Assembly: GCF_016458305.1 (NCBI RefSeq)
Contig: NZ_JAEMHL010000003.1
Coordinates: 579,028-643,027, forward strand
Source: Geomonas anaerohicana
GTDB lineage: Bacteria > Desulfobacterota > Desulfuromonadia > Geobacterales > Geobacteraceae
DNA: 64,000 nucleotides
Direction: 5' to 3'
The position numbers and the translations under genes are program-made. The notes below the pieces were generated by a model, which saw only the letters and a program-made list of their open reading frames with translations, ran no database searches and had not been told where the DNA came from. Of the stretch, positions 1 to 9,046 are shown piece by piece; within the stretch, counting starts at the first letter, position 1, and every line of letters starts with the position of its first letter.

Positions 1-812
1 GGGGAGCTCTTGATCTGCTTGATGATGTTCTCGATGGTGATATGCCCTTCGCTGCTGCCCGCCCAGGGGAAGACGACATCGGTGGAGTGCATCTCCTTGT
101 CCTTGGGGATCATGTAGGTGACATGGCACTGGGCACAGACGAAGGTGCGCTTCTGATCTCGTGTCAGCTTGTCCTGGTCCAGACCGATCTCTCTCAGCGC
201 CTTGCCCAAAGTAAAGCCGCGGGAAATGCGCAGAGCCATTCCCCTGTTGTCGTGACAGTCGATGCAGGCGACCCCGAGGGTCTGGTTGGCCTTGGGCAGA
301 CGCGCCAGCACTTCCTTGTACGGAGTAGAGAAGTAGGCCAGGCCCATCTCCCTGGCAAGTTTGGGCGCATAGGGAGTCTTGCAGGTGAGACAGGCGCCGC
401 CGGCCTTGATCCTGCCTGGATCGACCTCGAGCTGGTCCTGCACCATGTAGTAGTGCCCGCGCGGCTCGTTGTATTCCGCCCCGAAGCCCCAGCCATTGTA
501 CAAAAGCGCCAGGAACGGGTATTCGTCGAGCTTGTCCCGTCGTTCCTCACCGACGTCGTAGCCGCGCTTGTACTTGCTGAGCCCGGCCGGTGTCGGCTCG
601 CTGGTCAGTTTCCACTGCTGGTAGTGGACCGGGTAGAGCTTGCCCCAGCGCGCCGGATCAATGGCGGCATCTGCGGGGTCCAGCGGCGCTTCGGTCACCT
701 GCTGGGCGGGTTGCACCTCGGCGGCTCGGTGGCTGCAGCCGGCCCAGATTGCGGTGGCCGCCAGCGTGGCAAGGACGGCGACAGTGTATCTCGTGGCGAT
801 CTTCACACCCAT
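1..812 (-). CDS. nrfA: Cytochrome c nitrite reductase NrfA, N-terminal part (gene runs off the window)
   Basis: Ammonia-forming nitrite reductase: a pentaheme cytochrome that reduces nitrite to ammonium with six electrons outside the inner membrane. The first 270 residues are visible. They show an exported N-terminus with a lipobox-like WAGC at residues 22-25, so the protein may be a lipoprotein. The heme sites are the NrfA-specific CLTCK (active-site heme 1, lysine ligand), then CIDCH and CAQCH. Hemes 4 and 5 would lie beyond position 1. The ATG at 812 has a GGAGGAAC ribosome site just upstream. No nrfH quinol dehydrogenase lies directly upstream, where many Geobacter-type operons place it. 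The family call is firm; the lipid anchor is inferred from the motif. Confidence 0.93.
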   Translation of the reverse strand, partial: MGVKIATRYTVAVLATLAATAIWAGCSHRAAEVQPAQQVTEAPLDPADAAIDPARWGKLYPVHYQQWKLTSEPTPAGLSKYKRGYDVGEERRDKLDEYPFLALLYNGWGFGAEYNEPRGHYYMVQDQLEVDPGRIKAGGACLTCKTPYAPKLAREMGLAYFSTPYKEVLARLPKANQTLGVACIDCHDNRGMALRISRGFTLGKALREIGLDQDKLTRDQKRTFVCAQCHVTYMIPKDKEMHSTDVVFPWAGSSEGHITIENIIKQIKSS

Positions 813-997
813 CTTTTGTTCCTCCCTTATCGTGACGGTGGACAGCTAGTTAGGAAATCAGCCCAGATGAGTCTACCATCAATTTTTCCAATGGCTGTCG
901 GAGGGAGATGCAAAGTGTAAGAAAAACAAGACGCAGATGCGGGGGGGAACTACTTGTGAACGGAGGGAGGGTGTGGTGGGCGGCAGTTGCCCGCAGA

Positions 998-1900
998 TTA
1001 TCCGATGGTGAGGCGGTTCTTACCGGCAGCCTTGCTCTGGTACATGAGTCCATCGGCGCGCGCCAGGAGCGTCTGCACGGTGTCGTTTTTCACGGCCATG
1101 GTCGCGCCGATGGAGATTGTGACGCGCAGCGCTTCCCCTTCCACCAGCACGAATGATTTCTCCACCAGTCGGCGCAAACGCTGCCCCATGTGCTTGAGGT
1201 TGGCCGCAGTCACATTGCGGATGATACCGACGAATTCCTCCCCTCCCCAGCGACCGTAGAGGTCGAAGGGACGGGAGTTGGCGCTCAGCGTGCCGGCGAC
1301 GAACTGCAGCACGCGGTCTCCCGTGTCGTGCCCGTAACGGTCGTTGATCTTCTTGAAGTCGTCCAGGTCCATGAAGAGGATGCCGAAGGGAATGTCGTAG
1401 CGGTGCAGCTCCTCGAGGCGGGACTCCAACTCGCGGTCCAGGTAACGGCGATTGGCCAGTTGGGTGAGACCATCCAGCAATGCCAGTTTTTCCAGTTCCT
1501 GGAGCCGTTCGTCGTTGTGGACCTGGCCGCTGTTGTCCGAGAACATCTCCACGCCGCCAATCACCTTGCCGGTTTCATCGGTGAGCGGGATGACGCGCAC
1601 CAGCACCGGGACCCGGTGCCCGTTCTTGTGGTGCAGAAACACCTGGGCATCGTGGGGAGTACCGGTGTCGATGGTCGAGGCGAGGGGGCATTCGCTGCAA
1701 CAGAGGTTGAGGCCGACGTCGTCGACATGACAGAGGATGTTGTCGGCGCACGGCTTGCCGACCACCTCGTCCGCACTGTACCCGGAGATCCTTTCCGCGG
1801 CGTGGTTCCAGAAGACTATCCTCCTTTCGTTGTCGACGATGTAAAGACCATCACGCAAATCGTCGATGATCTTTCTGAACGACTGGTTGCTTAGATCCAC
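998..1900 (-). CDS. PAS-GGDEF diguanylate cyclase
   Basis: Makes cyclic di-GMP from two GTP. It has 300 residues: a PAS domain (about 8-125), a short linker and a GGDEF domain (about 140-298). The active motif GGEEF is at 219-223, and an inhibitory-site RPFD at 210-213 has the right five-residue spacing, so catalysis and product feedback both look intact. The PAS domain is rich in cysteine (51, 57, 67, 68, 71), which suggests metal or redox sensing. No membrane segment or signal peptide is seen, so it should be cytoplasmic. The start is GTG at 1900 with AAGGAG about 8 bases upstream. It lies upstream of nrfA on the same strand, 185 bases away, probably as a separate unit. Confidence 0.92.
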   Translation of the reverse strand: MDLSNQSFRKIIDDLRDGLYIVDNERRIVFWNHAAERISGYSADEVVGKPCADNILCHVDDVGLNLCCSECPLASTIDTGTPHDAQVFLHHKNGHRVPVLVRVIPLTDETGKVIGGVEMFSDNSGQVHNDERLQELEKLALLDGLTQLANRRYLDRELESRLEELHRYDIPFGILFMDLDDFKKINDRYGHDTGDRVLQFVAGTLSANSRPFDLYGRWGGEEFVGIIRNVTAANLKHMGQRLRRLVEKSFVLVEGEALRVTISIGATMAVKNDTVQTLLARADGLMYQSKAAGKNRLTIG

Positions 1901-2099
1901 GGGCCGGACTCCTTGCCTGATAACATGAGATTAAAGAAGAGACGCAAACTGGCTAATGAGTATAGTCTGCTTCCCGTTTGTTGTCAAAGAATGCAAGCGG
2001 GCGGGCATGCCGCATTTCCCTTACCCGCCTCAGCCCCTCACCCCTTTCCAGCGCCACAATCGGGCACCCTCCTCTTGGGCGGAGGACCCACTATACAGA

Positions 2100-3413
2100 T
2101 CATTTAGATACCTTTTTGCCTGCGGCAAGGTAGTTGGCGGTGAAGATGTAGTCGTCGTGGTAATCCAGACGCCCGTCGTTGTTAAGGTCGCGCCTCTTGA
2201 TCGCCGCTTCCCCTTTGGCCTTTTGCAGGTAGACCTCGAAATCGGCCTCGGTCACCTTCCCAGAGCCGTCAAGGTCCACGTCCGCGGCTGGCGCCACGGT
2301 GAGGGGGCATTGCTTGATCGCGCCAAGGAGCATGACGACAGTGGCGCTTTCCGCACCAGAATCAGGTTTTACCTCAAGGACCCAGCCACCCTCCCCTGCC
2401 CGCAAGGAAAGCGCCTGGCACCCCTGGAAGGCGAAGTTGGGCGCCTTGTCTCCATTGCGCGGGATGGTCAGGGCAAGGACGGAGCCGGGGGTGCTGATCC
2501 CGATGGGCGGGTCCTGGTGAAAACAGGGGGACTCCCCTTGGGCAAAGAGCGAGATAAAACCGGCGGCGCTCCTTTGACCGGTGAAGGTGCGGAAGCGTTC
2601 CAGTACGCTTGGCACCTCTTGGGGCGCCGCGGATACTGGACTGGCAGCCTGTTCCGCTTCGGCCTGGACGGGAACCACGGGAGTTTGCTGGTCCTGGGTT
2701 CGGCTGACGGTTACGGGCTGTTGGATCTCCGCAGGTTCGGTCGGCGCGCCCCCCTCCTGGTCGGCGCGGTCGCGATTCTCCATCCCCCCGGAGACGGTAG
2801 GCGCTTCGGCTGCGGAAGGCGAGACGCTCCCGCCGATGAGCCTGGCCAGGCCGGTTCGGGCGGGAACCGCGGCGGAGTCGGCGACTGCGCCGTTTGCACC
2901 CCCCCCGGCCTGATCGGAGGTCGCGGCCGGAGCGGCCGCGACGGTTGAGGCGGCCGGCGGCACGGTGTCGACGGCGCTTCCGGCATAGAGCAGCACCGGC
3001 TGTTTCAGTCCCAGCGTGTCGATGATGCTCCCCCTGACACTGACTTGCCCCGTGCTTTCCCCTTGCTGATCGAAGGCAACGGTGGCGATCTGGCCGTTTC
3101 CAGTGATGGCTGGGGCACCGATGATCGATACCACTAATGTGCCGGGGGCGTTGCGGTTGAGCGCGGTGACGGCGCCCCTGGCGAGCGGCCCCTGGGTCAG
3201 GCGCGGGTTCGAGAGCTTCGAGCTGTCGTAGGTGATGGCGAGGTCGATGCCTGCGACGTTGGCGAACCCCGTGCCGTGAAGAACGAATGAACCGTTTCCG
3301 GCAGGGTCCACCGAGAGCACCGATGCGGCGGCTGACTGCTGCGGTAGGAGAAGCGGAATGCAAAGCATGAGGGAGCAAAGGAGCGCTCCCCGTAGCAAAA
3401 GACGCTGGCACAT
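2100..3413 (-). CDS. Exported cohesin-like/dockerin-like protein
   Basis: The 437-residue protein starts with a signal peptide (cleavage near 30). Residues about 32-150 resemble a cohesin fold (FVLHGTGFANVAGIDLAITY and following strands). A long low-complexity Ala/Pro/Glu linker spans roughly 150-270, then a poorly defined region of about 90 residues. The C-terminus (about 370-430) has two EF-hand-like loops, DVDLDGSGKVTEADF and DLNNDGRLDYHDD, as in dockerin type I calcium repeats. Cohesin and dockerin normally bind each other across different proteins, so having both on one chain suggests self-assembly or docking of partners on the cell surface. It is the last gene of the operon, 101 bases after the multicopper oxidase. 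The domain calls are by eye; the function is inferred. Confidence 0.72.
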   Translation of the reverse strand: MCQRLLLRGALLCSLMLCIPLLLPQQSAAASVLSVDPAGNGSFVLHGTGFANVAGIDLAITYDSSKLSNPRLTQGPLARGAVTALNRNAPGTLVVSIIGAPAITGNGQIATVAFDQQGESTGQVSVRGSIIDTLGLKQPVLLYAGSAVDTVPPAASTVAAAPAATSDQAGGGANGAVADSAAVPARTGLARLIGGSVSPSAAEAPTVSGGMENRDRADQEGGAPTEPAEIQQPVTVSRTQDQQTPVVPVQAEAEQAASPVSAAPQEVPSVLERFRTFTGQRSAAGFISLFAQGESPCFHQDPPIGISTPGSVLALTIPRNGDKAPNFAFQGCQALSLRAGEGGWVLEVKPDSGAESATVVMLLGAIKQCPLTVAPAADVDLDGSGKVTEADFEVYLQKAKGEAAIKRRDLNNDGRLDYHDDYIFTANYLAAGKKVSK

Positions 3414-3474
3414 GAGGACCTCGCAGAGAAGAAGACGTCGAGTTCCCGGTGATACGGCCGGGGGCGACGGAAGT

Positions 3475-3500
3475 CCGGGGAGGGGTTTCCCCCTCCCCGG
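3475..3500. terminator. Perfect GC hairpin between the multicopper oxidase and cohesin-like genes
   Basis: An 11-base arm CCGGGGAGGGG (3475-3485), a four-base loop and the exact complement (3490-3500) follow the multicopper oxidase stop. There is no T-run, so it is more likely an mRNA-stabilising or partial-termination hairpin than a classical intrinsic terminator. It could lower expression of the last gene relative to the oxidase. Confidence 0.5.
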
Positions 3501-3514
3501 TTCAGGGTACCGTA

Positions 3515-6500
3515 CTACTGGGCCACGCCTACCAGCGTGACGCTCTGGGTGCTGGTGTTGTTGTTGGCGTTATCGGTGAAGCTCACCCGGGCGTTGCGGG
3601 TGCCGGTGGTCCTGGAAGGTGCGAAGCTGACGCTTACGGTGCAGCTTGCCCCTGCGGGGAGTCCGGCGCCGCCAATCGGGCAGTCGTTGTTGACCAGCGT
3701 GAAGTCGGCCGCAGCGGTCCCGCTGAGGGAGATGCTGCTGACCAGCAGGGGGACCCCCCCGGTGGAAGTGAGGGCGATGGTCTGCGGCACACTGGTCGAG
3801 CCGCGGGTCACGCTGCCGAAGTTGATCGAGGTAGGGTTGACCCCTGCCGCGGGCCCGCTCATGCCGGTGCCGCTGATAGGTATGCTCTGCGGGCTGCCGG
3901 CGGCGCTGTCGTAGATGTACAGGGTGGCGGAGCGGGGACCCGGCGCGGTCGGTCTGAACTTGATGTTGATGGTGCACGATTCGCCCCCCACCAGAGTGGG
4001 AGGGCAGCCGTTGGTCTGGGTGAAATCGCCGGGGTTAACCCCGCCCATCGCTATGTCGCTGACCGCCATCGGGAGGTCGCTCGTATTGAGGATGGAGACG
4101 ATCTGCTTCGAGCTGTTGTTGTTCACCACCTGGGCGCCGAAGTAGAGCGCCTGGGAGCTGAGCGTGATGGTGGTCCCGAGCCCGGTCAGGGGAACGGAGA
4201 AGGTGCCGGCAGGTGTCCCGTTGAAGGGATCGTTACTGACGACGGTGAGCGCCGCGCTCTTCGCCCCCTCGGCAAGCGGGGTGAAGCTGATTGCGACGCT
4301 GCAGCTTCCTCCCGGCGCCACGGTGGAGCCGCAGCTGCTGGTAAGGGAGAAGTGGGTCGGGTCCGTGCCGGTCAGGGTAATGGCGCTTATCTGGAGCGCA
4401 GTGGTTGAGCTCTGGTTGGACACGGTCACCGTCTGCGGCAGGCTGGAGGTGTTGACCAGCACGTTGCCGTAGGAAAGCGAGGCAGGGGCCACGCTTCCGA
4501 CCGGCGCCACGCCGGTTCCGGCCAACGCAACGTTGACAAGCGGTGTCACAGGGTCGCTGGTGGCCACGGCCAGGTTGGCGGCGCGGTTCCCCATCGCCTG
4601 CGGGGTGAAGACGACGTTGACGGTGCAGGAAGCGCCGACGGCTATGGGCCCGCCCGCGCAGTTGCTGCTCTGGGAGAAGTCCCCCGGGTTGGCACCGGCG
4701 AACCCGATGCCGCTTACGACGAGGGGCGCTGTGCCTGCGTTGGAGATGACCACCTGCCTGGCTGCGCTCGCACTCTTGGCGAACTGATTGGCGAAATTCA
4801 GCGACGTCGGATTGGCAACGGCGATGGGGGCCGTGCCGATGACGCTCAGGGGTACGATGGCGGTGCTGGCCGCCGGGCTCGTAGTATCGATGGCGAGGTC
4901 GGCCAGGACGGTACCGGCGAGGCTCGGAGTGGCGGTCACGCTGATGGTGCAGCTGGCGGCGGGAACGAGCGTAACGGGGCAGTCGTGGCTGACGCTGAAA
5001 TCGGCGACGGTGCCGCCGGTAAGCCGTATCGCCGAAACGCCGAGATCCTGGTTCCCCGTGTTGGCGAGGCTGATCGTTTTGGCGGCGCTCGTCGTTGCCA
5101 CCAGCTGCGGATCGAAGATCAGCTGCAGCGGGTTGAGGGTTGCCAGCGCGGAGGCGATGCCGGTACCGGTGACCGGGACGGACAGCGCCGGACGGGCCGG
5201 GTCGTCGCTGTTGATGGTGAGCGAGGCGTTAGCCGCGGCCGCCACGGTCGGGTTAAAGGTGACGCTTATGCTGCAGCCTGCCGCGGGTGCAAGCGTAGCG
5301 ACACAGTTGTTGGCGGTGACCGCGAACTCCCCGGGGTTCGCGCCAGCCAGGGCGACCGAGGTGACGGTCAGGTCGGACCTGCCCCCGTTAGTAAGCGTGA
5401 TGGTCTTGGCCGCGCTCACCGATCCGTACGGCTGATCGCCGAAGGCAAGGGAAGCGGGCGAAGAGAGGGCGATCGGAATCGCCGCCACCGTGGCGATGTT
5501 GGACCAGGATGAGCGGCTGGTGGCCGCCTGCCAGTCGGGCCGGTAGCTCGGGGGGGTGGTCGGGGTGTAGTCGTCGAGCGCCTGAACCCGGTAGTAGCTA
5601 CCCAGCGCAGGGGCCACCGATAGCGTCATGGTATCGCCGAACTTTGCCGCGGGTACGCTGGCGGCAACCATCCGGGTAGACACCCCGGCCAGGAAGGTCG
5701 GGTCGTTGCTGATCTGCACTTCGAAGCTCGACTCGCTGGCCGAGTTGTCCTTGAAGGAAAGATCGACGTTCGGGCCGTTGTTGGCGGCGGTGAGTGTAGC
5801 CGGCGCCAGCGGCGGCACCAGGAACGACATGGAGCGCATCATGTCGTTTTCCTCGTGGCTCAGGATGTGGCAATGCCATACGTACTCATGCCCGAAGTTG
5901 TACAGCTGGTTGACCATGGCGCCGCCGAGGTTGCCGCCGTCCTTCGGGTTCGACTGGGAGAAGCCCATGTCGGAGCCGATGGGGACCGTCGGGTTGAGCG
6001 GGCGGACGCTGTCAGGCAGCGGGAACGGCACCCGCGGGGTGATGGGACGCAGTGCGACGATGGTGTCCTCCAGGGGGCTCACCCTGATGGTGTCCTTCCA
6101 CCCGAGTTCGTTGGCGTCGGGGAGCCTGATGATGCCGTCCCAGGCCACGCGGTTCAGGATCTGCACGTCGAACAGGTGGAAGTGGATCGGGTGCGTGTCG
6201 ACCCCGTTGTGGGAGATCTTCCAGACCTGGATGCCGCCCGGGGTGAGCTGTTCGGTGACCGGGTCGGCGTAGTTCTGCAGCACGAAGTTGGCGTTGCCCG
6301 CGTTGGTGAACGGGAGTTCCAGGCCGAGCTTCGCCGCCATGCGGCCGAACTCGTCGAAGGATGCACCCATCTCGTCGTGGATCGCCTTGGGCTTCATGGC
6401 GAAGTTTTCCATCAGGGTGCCGTCGGGCTGCTTGAAGCTGATAGACGTGTCGGTGATCCTCGAAACGCCCCAGGTGGGCCAGTTGGCCGGGAAGAGCTTG

Positions 6501-8725
6501 TTGTAGGTCTGGTTGTAGGCCGTCTGCCCCACGATGACCGGCTCCTGGGAAAGCGAGAAGGCCCCCGCCTCGGTGGGGGTGGTCTTGAACGCGTTCTGCA
6601 GCTCGGTCAGCATCGCCGGGTTGTAGTCGTCGGGGGGGGCGCTGCCGCCCGAGCCGGTGACGGTGATCTGCATTACGGTACGGATGTTGGGGCCGAAGCC
6701 GACCGGAGTGCCGGCAATGCCCCCCATGTCGGTGCGGTCGGGGGCACCGGTGTAGTAGTTGTACTGAGGCACCAGCGCCGGGAAGGCCGTGGGCGCGTCG
6801 TTGTACAGGATCAGGGTCTTCCCCGCGTACTTCGAGAAGTCGACGATGACGTCGGCGCGCTCCGCAGGTCCCATGATCAGGGTGCCGCCGTTCACGTTGC
6901 CGAAGTTGAAGGTGGTCGGGTCGAGGTTCCAGGAAACCGGCTGGTTCGGCAGCACCACCGGCGCGGGGAGAAGTCCCCCTTCGCTTCCCACCTGGATGAA
7001 GGCGGGGCCGCGCAGGGCCGGGTCGGGCACCCCCCCTTCCCTCGCGTCAGCAGGCCAATTCGGATAGGCCGGCATCTCGAGCGCCGGGACCATCTTCACC
7101 TCGGTCAGGTCGGCGCAGGTGGGGCACCCCTTCGGGACGCTGGCGTCCGCCTGGTAAAGCTGCAGGTTGAGGAACCTGTCGTGGGCCGCGTTCAGGATGC
7201 GCAAGCGGTAGGGTTTCGGGTCCACGGTCAGCTTCGGGTAAGCGGTGCCGTTCACCACCATGGTGTCAAGAAATGCCTCCGCGCCCCAGGAGGTATCGGG
7301 GGTGCCGGGGATGAGCGGCGGCTGGCAGAAGCCGGCCACGGCAGGGTCGCAGGTAGGGTCGTAGTAGGGGTTCGCAACCGGCCCCTGAGCCACGCACAGG
7401 GGAAGCTGCGCGCCGTCAACGCCGCACACCGGCGTTGCCGGGTAGAACCAGGGACCGTAGAACCAGCGCCCAAAGCCGCTCATGCCGGAAAGGTCGGGGT
7501 TGAAAGGGTTCTCGGCGGGCATGTAGACGTGGGGCCACCAAAGGTCGCCGGTCTTCGCAGTGCGCTCGTACACCCCCTTGGCGTTGGGGGTTCCTGCCAG
7601 GGGGCCCGTCCCCCAGTTCCAGAGCGGGTCGGTCTTCTTGACGTAGGTCGGACTCGCGGGATCGCCGTCGACGAAGGTCTTGTCCTGGATGACGAGCGGG
7701 ATCTGGTCGGCCGGGATGGTTCCCGCCTTGAAGGTGCGGCCGTTCACCGTGCCGCCGTTCACCAGCGCCAGCTCGACATCGTCCTGCAGCAGGTACCCGG
7801 CCGCCTCGCCGGCGTAGACGTTGAGGCGGGTGATCCCCATCGAGTGGTCATGGTAGAACATCAGCCTGGCACTCTGCTGGTTGGTCCAGTAGTAGGTCTG
7901 GGAGCCATCGCCCGGGTCGTTGGTCGCTCCTGGCTCGGCGCAGGTGGTGGAACCGGCGCAGGCGGAGCCGGGGAAAGTCGCCTCGGTGATCATGGTGCCG
8001 TCGGCCTTGAACCACATGTCAGGGACGTTGACCACGCTCACCCCTTTTTTGTAGGAGGTCGCCTCGCCCGCCGGTGTGATCCACTGGTGCGGCGTGCCGT
8101 CGCTGATCCAGGGGGTGCGCCCGCCGTGCAGGTGCAGGTCGGCGCGGTTTTGGGTGTACATCTCGCAGTTCTGCGGCCCCATCGGGTCCGCCGGGTCGAC
8201 CGGGGTACAGTTAGGCCCCTCGCCGGAGCCCATCACGGTGGTGTCGACCGGAAGGAAGAGGTTGCCGGCGCTGCCGTTGGGGAGGCGGTTGATGAACTTG
8301 ACGCGGACCGGCCGGTCCTTGGTCGCCATGATCAGCGGCCCGAGGTAATGGAACGAGCTGACGTTCGGATCGGTGGTGTTGACCTGACGGTAGCCGCGCA
8401 GCGTGGTCGGGGGAAGGTCGGAGTGCATCTTCTCCGTGTACTCCCCAAGCTCCAGCTCGTAGTAATCCGATCCGGGATAGCTCGTGGTGTCGGGAATGGC
8501 CACAGGCAGGTACTGCCCGAGGTTGTTTTTGGCGCCTGCGTTAAGGCCGGGCAGCGTGTCCACGAACTTGCGCAGCGGTGGGGAGTTGGCCCAGTTCGGT
8601 GTCTCGTAGTAATCCGGCGTGTAGCCCGGCGCCGTGTATGGTGCAGCCTGTGCGGTAGCGCCCCCTGAGGAGAGGACGGCGACGGCAACGGCAAGGCAGA
8701 TGTACTGCAAGAATCGCCTGCTCAT
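3515..8725 (-). CDS. Giant exported multicopper oxidase with six C-terminal ASH-like repeats
   Basis: The protein has 1736 residues. A signal peptide is followed by cupredoxin domains to about residue 970. All four copper motifs are present: HLHGG near 198, HDH at 292-294, HPIHFH at 845-850 and HCHILSH at 951-957 with the axial methionine at 962. It should therefore be an active oxidase with type 1, 2 and 3 copper, coupling oxidation of a metal or organic donor to O2 reduction. A fibronectin-like stretch follows, then six roughly 110-residue repeats of the choice-of-anchor D/ASH kind. Each has an FGDV-like start, an NPGDF-type motif and a paired cysteine. The ATG at 8725 is chosen because AGGAGG lies seven bases upstream; an ATG nine codons earlier lacks one. 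The substrate is unknown. Geobacter OmpB-type oxidases are the nearest named relatives I know. Confidence 0.93.
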   Translation of the reverse strand: MSRRFLQYICLAVAVAVLSSGGATAQAAPYTAPGYTPDYYETPNWANSPPLRKFVDTLPGLNAGAKNNLGQYLPVAIPDTTSYPGSDYYELELGEYTEKMHSDLPPTTLRGYRQVNTTDPNVSSFHYLGPLIMATKDRPVRVKFINRLPNGSAGNLFLPVDTTVMGSGEGPNCTPVDPADPMGPQNCEMYTQNRADLHLHGGRTPWISDGTPHQWITPAGEATSYKKGVSVVNVPDMWFKADGTMITEATFPGSACAGSTTCAEPGATNDPGDGSQTYYWTNQQSARLMFYHDHSMGITRLNVYAGEAAGYLLQDDVELALVNGGTVNGRTFKAGTIPADQIPLVIQDKTFVDGDPASPTYVKKTDPLWNWGTGPLAGTPNAKGVYERTAKTGDLWWPHVYMPAENPFNPDLSGMSGFGRWFYGPWFYPATPVCGVDGAQLPLCVAQGPVANPYYDPTCDPAVAGFCQPPLIPGTPDTSWGAEAFLDTMVVNGTAYPKLTVDPKPYRLRILNAAHDRFLNLQLYQADASVPKGCPTCADLTEVKMVPALEMPAYPNWPADAREGGVPDPALRGPAFIQVGSEGGLLPAPVVLPNQPVSWNLDPTTFNFGNVNGGTLIMGPAERADVIVDFSKYAGKTLILYNDAPTAFPALVPQYNYYTGAPDRTDMGGIAGTPVGFGPNIRTVMQITVTGSGGSAPPDDYNPAMLTELQNAFKTTPTEAGAFSLSQEPVIVGQTAYNQTYNKLFPANWPTWGVSRITDTSISFKQPDGTLMENFAMKPKAIHDEMGASFDEFGRMAAKLGLELPFTNAGNANFVLQNYADPVTEQLTPGGIQVWKISHNGVDTHPIHFHLFDVQILNRVAWDGIIRLPDANELGWKDTIRVSPLEDTIVALRPITPRVPFPLPDSVRPLNPTVPIGSDMGFSQSNPKDGGNLGGAMVNQLYNFGHEYVWHCHILSHEENDMMRSMSFLVPPLAPATLTAANNGPNVDLSFKDNSASESSFEVQISNDPTFLAGVSTRMVAASVPAAKFGDTMTLSVAPALGSYYRVQALDDYTPTTPPSYRPDWQAATSRSSWSNIATVAAIPIALSSPASLAFGDQPYGSVSAAKTITLTNGGRSDLTVTSVALAGANPGEFAVTANNCVATLAPAAGCSISVTFNPTVAAAANASLTINSDDPARPALSVPVTGTGIASALATLNPLQLIFDPQLVATTSAAKTISLANTGNQDLGVSAIRLTGGTVADFSVSHDCPVTLVPAASCTISVTATPSLAGTVLADLAIDTTSPAASTAIVPLSVIGTAPIAVANPTSLNFANQFAKSASAARQVVISNAGTAPLVVSGIGFAGANPGDFSQSSNCAGGPIAVGASCTVNVVFTPQAMGNRAANLAVATSDPVTPLVNVALAGTGVAPVGSVAPASLSYGNVLVNTSSLPQTVTVSNQSSTTALQISAITLTGTDPTHFSLTSSCGSTVAPGGSCSVAISFTPLAEGAKSAALTVVSNDPFNGTPAGTFSVPLTGLGTTITLSSQALYFGAQVVNNNSSKQIVSILNTSDLPMAVSDIAMGGVNPGDFTQTNGCPPTLVGGESCTINIKFRPTAPGPRSATLYIYDSAAGSPQSIPISGTGMSGPAAGVNPTSINFGSVTRGSTSVPQTIALTSTGGVPLLVSSISLSGTAAADFTLVNNDCPIGGAGLPAGASCTVSVSFAPSRTTGTRNARVSFTDNANNNTSTQSVTLVGVAQ

Positions 8726-8748
8726 AGTGTTTTCCTCCTGGAAAGGTT

Positions 8749-9006
8749 TCATTGCCTGCCTGGGGCCTGGGGGGCGGTATTTTCTTCCATCAGCCTCTTT
8801 CTCGCTTCTGCGCCGCGGGCCTTGATTTCGCTTCTAAGAGCCCTCTCCTTGAGCGGGGCCGCGGTTTTTGCCGCGGGCGCCTGCAGCGCCGGTTTCGCCT
8901 CCGCCTCTTTAGCCCCCTGCCGGGGCGCCGGTTCCGGGGCCGCCTGCGCTGTCGCAAGCGACATGGTCACGGCCAGGGCCGCTATGGCTGACATCGTTTT
9001 TTTCAT
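8749..9006 (-). CDS. Small exported Ala-rich protein
   Basis: The 85-residue product has a clear signal peptide (MKKTMSAIAALAVTMSLATA, cleaved after AQA). The mature part is short, Ala/Pro/Lys/Glu-rich and ends in a charged helix (about 55-75). No family is recognised. The ATG at 9006 has AGGAGG close upstream; an upstream in-frame ATG is less likely. It sits 40 bases after the FKBP gene and 23 bases before the multicopper oxidase, so it is surely co-transcribed. A small periplasmic chaperone or copper-delivery helper would fit the setting, but no metal-binding motif is visible. Confidence 0.75.
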   Translation of the reverse strand: MKKTMSAIAALAVTMSLATAQAAPEPAPRQGAKEAEAKPALQAPAAKTAAPLKERALRSEIKARGAEARKRLMEENTAPQAPGRQ

Positions 9007-9046
9007 TGCATCCTCCTGCGGGTTAATCCCGAATATCACTTCCCGT

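Noticed and set aside
850..1053. Small frames between nrfA and the cyclase
   Set aside because: They overlap the cyclase 3' end or the nrfA leader and have no coding character.
5855..8668. 937-codon plus-strand frame opposite the multicopper oxidase
   Set aside because: Shadow of the oxidase; all copper motifs are on the other strand and this product has no signal or family.
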